8,636 bases of DNA. It comes from Cyanobacteria bacterium UBA11372 (GTDB taxonomy: Bacteria; Cyanobacteriota; Cyanobacteriia; Cyanobacteriales; Aerosakkonemataceae). Below, piece after piece: positions 6,787 to 8,636 of this stretch (positions within the stretch are counted from its first letter, which is position 1; each line of letters begins with the position of its first letter). The stretch covers positions 1-8,636 of the forward strand of contig DNGG01000522.1 in NCBI GenBank assembly GCA_003486675.1, read 5' to 3'. Made by a program: the position numbers and the translations under genes. The notes beneath the pieces were generated by a model, which did no database searches, was not told the origin of the DNA, and worked only from the letters and a program-made list of their open reading frames with translations.

Positions 6787-8220
6787 ATGTTAAGTCAAAT
6801 GAATGGATTTGCTGATGAATTAAACAGTTATAACCCATACAATATCGGCATTTCAGCCAACCGAAGTTGCCTCCCAGGGGAGAACTTCTGCCTCAATCCA
6901 AACAACTTCCTAATTTTGGTTGTTGATGACAACAACCAAAACCTGCAATTGATTGGCGACATTTTAGAAGAGGCAGGTTATGAAACCACCTTTGCTATGA
7001 GTGGCAAACGAGCCTTTGATCGCATCCAAACAGCCCAACCTGACCTGATTTTACTCGACTTAATGATGCCAGTAATGGATGGATTAGAGCTTTGTACTCA
7101 ACTGAAAGCTAACCCAGTTTACAGATCTATTCCCATTATTTTTCTGACAGCAAGTACAGAAAAAGACGATTTGGTGAAAGCGTTTAAACGAGGTGCGGTT
7201 GATTATATTACAAAACCCTTTCGGGCAGAAGAAGTCCTGACTCGCATCGAAAACCAATTGCTGTTGCGAATGCAAGCACAGCAACTGCAACAATTAGCCC
7301 AACAGGAACAAGAAAAAGCCATTCAGCTTGAGGCAACGCTCCAGGAATTAAAACAGACACAAATCAAACTGATTCAAGCCGAAAAAATGTCAAGTCTGAA
7401 TCAGACAATAGCCGGGATCGCTCACGAAATCAACAATCCCATGAGCTTTATCTCTGGCAATCTCGATTATGTTGGTCGCTACTTCCAAAGTTTACTGTCT
7501 CTAGTTGAACTTTATCAAGAAACTTACCCCAATCCTACCCCCGAAATTTTGCAGCATCAGGAGGAGATCGATCTAAATTTTATCGTGGAAGATTGGGAAA
7601 ACTTAATGCAGTCGATGAAGCATGGAGCCAATCGCATTAGCCAACTGATGCTCTTACTGCGACGGTTTTCCCGGCTGGATGAAGCTGAAATCAAATCCAC
7701 CGATATTAATCAGGATATTGACAATATATTAACGATTTTGCAAAAAAAACTCAAGATTTCAGAACATCGTCCACCAATCCAAGTGATTAAAGCATATGGT
7801 GAACTGCCAAGGATAACTTGCTACGCTAGTCAACTCAATCAGGCGTTGGTGAATTTACTCAATAATGCAATTGAAGCCTTGGACGAAAAGGCACAAACTC
7901 AGCGTCACATGTTTCAAGAACCTCCTACTATTAAAATTACCACTGACGTTGTGTGTCGCCAGGATACCTCTTTGGCTACATCTAATTTTATTTTGATTAA
8001 GATTGCTGACAATGGTTGTGGGATTTTTCCAGAGATACAGCCAAAAATATTTGACCCTTTTTTTACTACTAAGCCAGTAGGTAGTGGTACGGGTTTAGGA
8101 TTAGCTATTAGCTATCAAATTGTGGTGAAAAGTCACAAAGGTAACCTGAGTTGTGTTTCTGCTCCTGGAGAAGGTACCCAGATGATTGTCGAGATTCCTT
8201 TCTCGGATGCTAATTGGTAA
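6787..8220 (+). CDS. Sensor histidine kinase with N-terminal receiver domain (REC-HisKA-HATPase)
   Basis: A 477-residue soluble protein. An unstructured lead of about 40 residues precedes the receiver domain (about 41-157), with acidic pair D47-D48, phospho-acceptor D91 in LLDLMMPVMDG, T121 and K143-P144. A Gln-rich coiled coil (about 160-200, many QQL repeats) joins it to the dimerisation/phosphoacceptor helix, with H213 in IAGIAHEINNPM. The ATPase domain shows N356/N360 (N box), DNGCG 408-412 (G1), FDPFF 422-426 (F box) and GSGTGLGL 432-439 (G2). All catalytic landmarks are present. This layout is common in cyanobacteria; the receiver is thought to modulate the kinase or accept phosphate from another kinase. 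The gene lies 384 bp after the large hybrid kinase, in the same direction, so a shared pathway is possible but not shown. The start is uncertain (ATG 6787 or 6799). The final Asn-Trp-stop is encoded by the first unit of a heptamer array. Confidence 0.94.
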   Translation: MLSQMNGFADELNSYNPYNIGISANRSCLPGENFCLNPNNFLILVVDDNNQNLQLIGDILEEAGYETTFAMSGKRAFDRIQTAQPDLILLDLMMPVMDGLELCTQLKANPVYRSIPIIFLTASTEKDDLVKAFKRGAVDYITKPFRAEEVLTRIENQLLLRMQAQQLQQLAQQEQEKAIQLEATLQELKQTQIKLIQAEKMSSLNQTIAGIAHEINNPMSFISGNLDYVGRYFQSLLSLVELYQETYPNPTPEILQHQEEIDLNFIVEDWENLMQSMKHGANRISQLMLLLRRFSRLDEAEIKSTDINQDIDNILTILQKKLKISEHRPPIQVIKAYGELPRITCYASQLNQALVNLLNNAIEALDEKAQTQRHMFQEPPTIKITTDVVCRQDTSLATSNFILIKIADNGCGIFPEIQPKIFDPFFTTKPVGSGTGLGLAISYQIVVKSHKGNLSCVSAPGEGTQMIVEIPFSDANW

Positions 8221-8250
8221 TTGGTAATTGGTAATTGGTAATTGGTAATA
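8211..8250 (+). repeat. Five-copy heptamer tandem repeat (TAATTGG)n overlapping a stop codon
   Basis: Five exact copies of TAATTGG run from 8211 to 8245, followed by a partial unit TAATA. The first copy supplies the codons AAT TGG of the kinase, and the first bases of the second copy supply its TAA stop (8218-8220). This is a typical cyanobacterial STRR array. Confidence 0.95.
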
Positions 8251-8264
8251 GCCAGTCAGCCAAA

Positions 8265-8293
8265 GTTGGCTTTCGTACCTCAACCCAACCTAC
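8265..8293. repeat. Degenerate copy of a dispersed 'CAACCCAACCTAC' repeat
   Basis: TTGGCTTTCGTACCTC followed by AACCCAACCTAC resembles, from memory, the widespread cyanobacterial element 'tgttgggtttcgttcctcaacccaacctac'. Its left arm has lost part of the stem (TTGGCTT instead of TTGGGTT). A small alternative stem, AGCCAA 8258-8263 with TTGGCT 8266-8271, overlaps it. It lies between two convergent genes and could help end transcription, though no long T run follows. Confidence 0.45.
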
Positions 8294-8307
8294 AAATTTG
8301 ATTGCAT

Positions 8308-8636
8308 TTACAATCTTGGCGTTAGTCCCGATCCTATCAGGGAATTGCTCACGATTCGCTTTACACCTATCTCTGCTAATTTATGCAAATCTTCGTGACT
8401 GTCTACTGTCCAAACTCCGACATCTATTCCTTGGTTTCTGCTGGTTTCAACTAAGGCAGGATTTTTTAGTAAAGCATTATATTGGCTCAACATGATGGCG
8501 TTTCCATCGGCAGCAGCTAGTGGTAATTTTTCGGTAAATTTGGATGCAGAAGGTACGAGAAATCCTAAAATAATTTGGCGCGATCGCTCCCTCACTCTCT
8601 CCAAAAATTGCTCGTTAAAACAAGCTACTATACATC
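8308..8636 (-). CDS. Probable glycerophosphodiester phosphodiesterase, C-terminal part
   Basis: The minus-strand frame is open from the right edge to TAA at 8308-8310, giving about 108 residues; the N-terminus is off-window. A TTG at 8604-8602 is in frame but internal, since the upstream codons (CIVACFNEQF) continue the domain. The pattern fits the last strands of the GDPD TIM barrel: an ACFNEQFLERVRE segment like the usual 'SFD..ll..vr', the strand IILGFL, and GIDVGVWTVDSHEDLHKLAEIGVKRIVSN. In GDPD enzymes the W-T-V strand and the 'GVDgIiTD' strand end the barrel. Such enzymes split glycerophosphodiesters into glycerol 3-phosphate and an alcohol. The catalytic His residues and metal-binding acids lie in the missing N-terminal part, so activity cannot be judged. 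The final motif reads VSN in place of the usual ITD, a mild divergence. It converges on the second kinase gene with 87 bases between the stops. Confidence 0.75.
   Translation of the reverse strand, partial: CIVACFNEQFLERVRERSRQIILGFLVPSASKFTEKLPLAAADGNAIMLSQYNALLKNPALVETSRNQGIDVGVWTVDSHEDLHKLAEIGVKRIVSNSLIGSGLTPRL

Noticed and set aside
8211..8250. Tandem repeats as a possible CRISPR array
   Set aside because: Units are 7 bp with no spacers; this is a simple STRR array.
8235..8495. Plus-strand ORF of 86 codons opposite the phosphodiesterase fragment
   Set aside because: It starts inside the heptamer repeat and runs antisense to a recognisable domain; its product shows no family features.

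Overview
The window looks like chromosomal DNA of a cyanobacterium, probably a filamentous one. I see ten exact copies of the octamer GCGATCGC (HIP1) in 8.6 kb, heptameric tandem repeats of the short-tandem-repeat (STRR) type, several palindromic repeats of kinds common in filamentous cyanobacteria, and GAF-rich hybrid histidine kinases of typical cyanobacterial style. The genus cannot be decided from the sequence; an Oscillatoriales- or Nostocales-like genome is an inference.

Layout from left to right. (1) The 3' part of a NYN-domain (LabA/DUF88-like) gene runs in from the left edge and ends at 438. (2) A 209-bp gap with a perfect 10-bp inverted repeat and a weak candidate promoter precedes leuA (648-2261), a full-length 2-isopropylmalate synthase for leucine synthesis. 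(3) A run of three adjacent hairpins (2271-2350) follows leuA. (4) A DUF104 / AF2212-type antitoxin gene (2383-2648) is broken by a one-base deletion. Its end overlaps the start of the next gene, where a PIN toxin would normally lie. (5) That next gene (2638-6402) encodes a 1254-residue hybrid histidine kinase with order REC-REC-GAF-PAS-GAF-HisKA-HATPase-REC-helical tail. Its first GAF domain strongly resembles cyanobacteriochrome GAF domains and carries two cysteines 28 residues apart. (6) A 384-bp gap with no convincing gene contains repeat fragments and a three-copy heptamer. (7) A second, smaller sensor (6787-8220) has order REC-coiled coil-HisKA-HATPase, and its last codons and stop lie inside a five-copy heptamer repeat. 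(8) Convergent to it, on the minus strand, is the C-terminal part of a probable glycerophosphodiester phosphodiesterase that leaves the window on the right.

The two kinases lie in the same direction and could form one phosphorelay neighbourhood. Together they carry four receiver domains and two kinase cores. No HPt protein or DNA-binding response regulator is visible, so their output must lie elsewhere. leuA, the NYN gene and the phosphodiesterase look like unrelated neighbours. The points most worth following are the variant two-cysteine GAF domain, the broken antitoxin gene fused by overlap to a kinase gene, and the repeat that supplies the end of the second kinase. I do not see a clearly new multi-gene system here.
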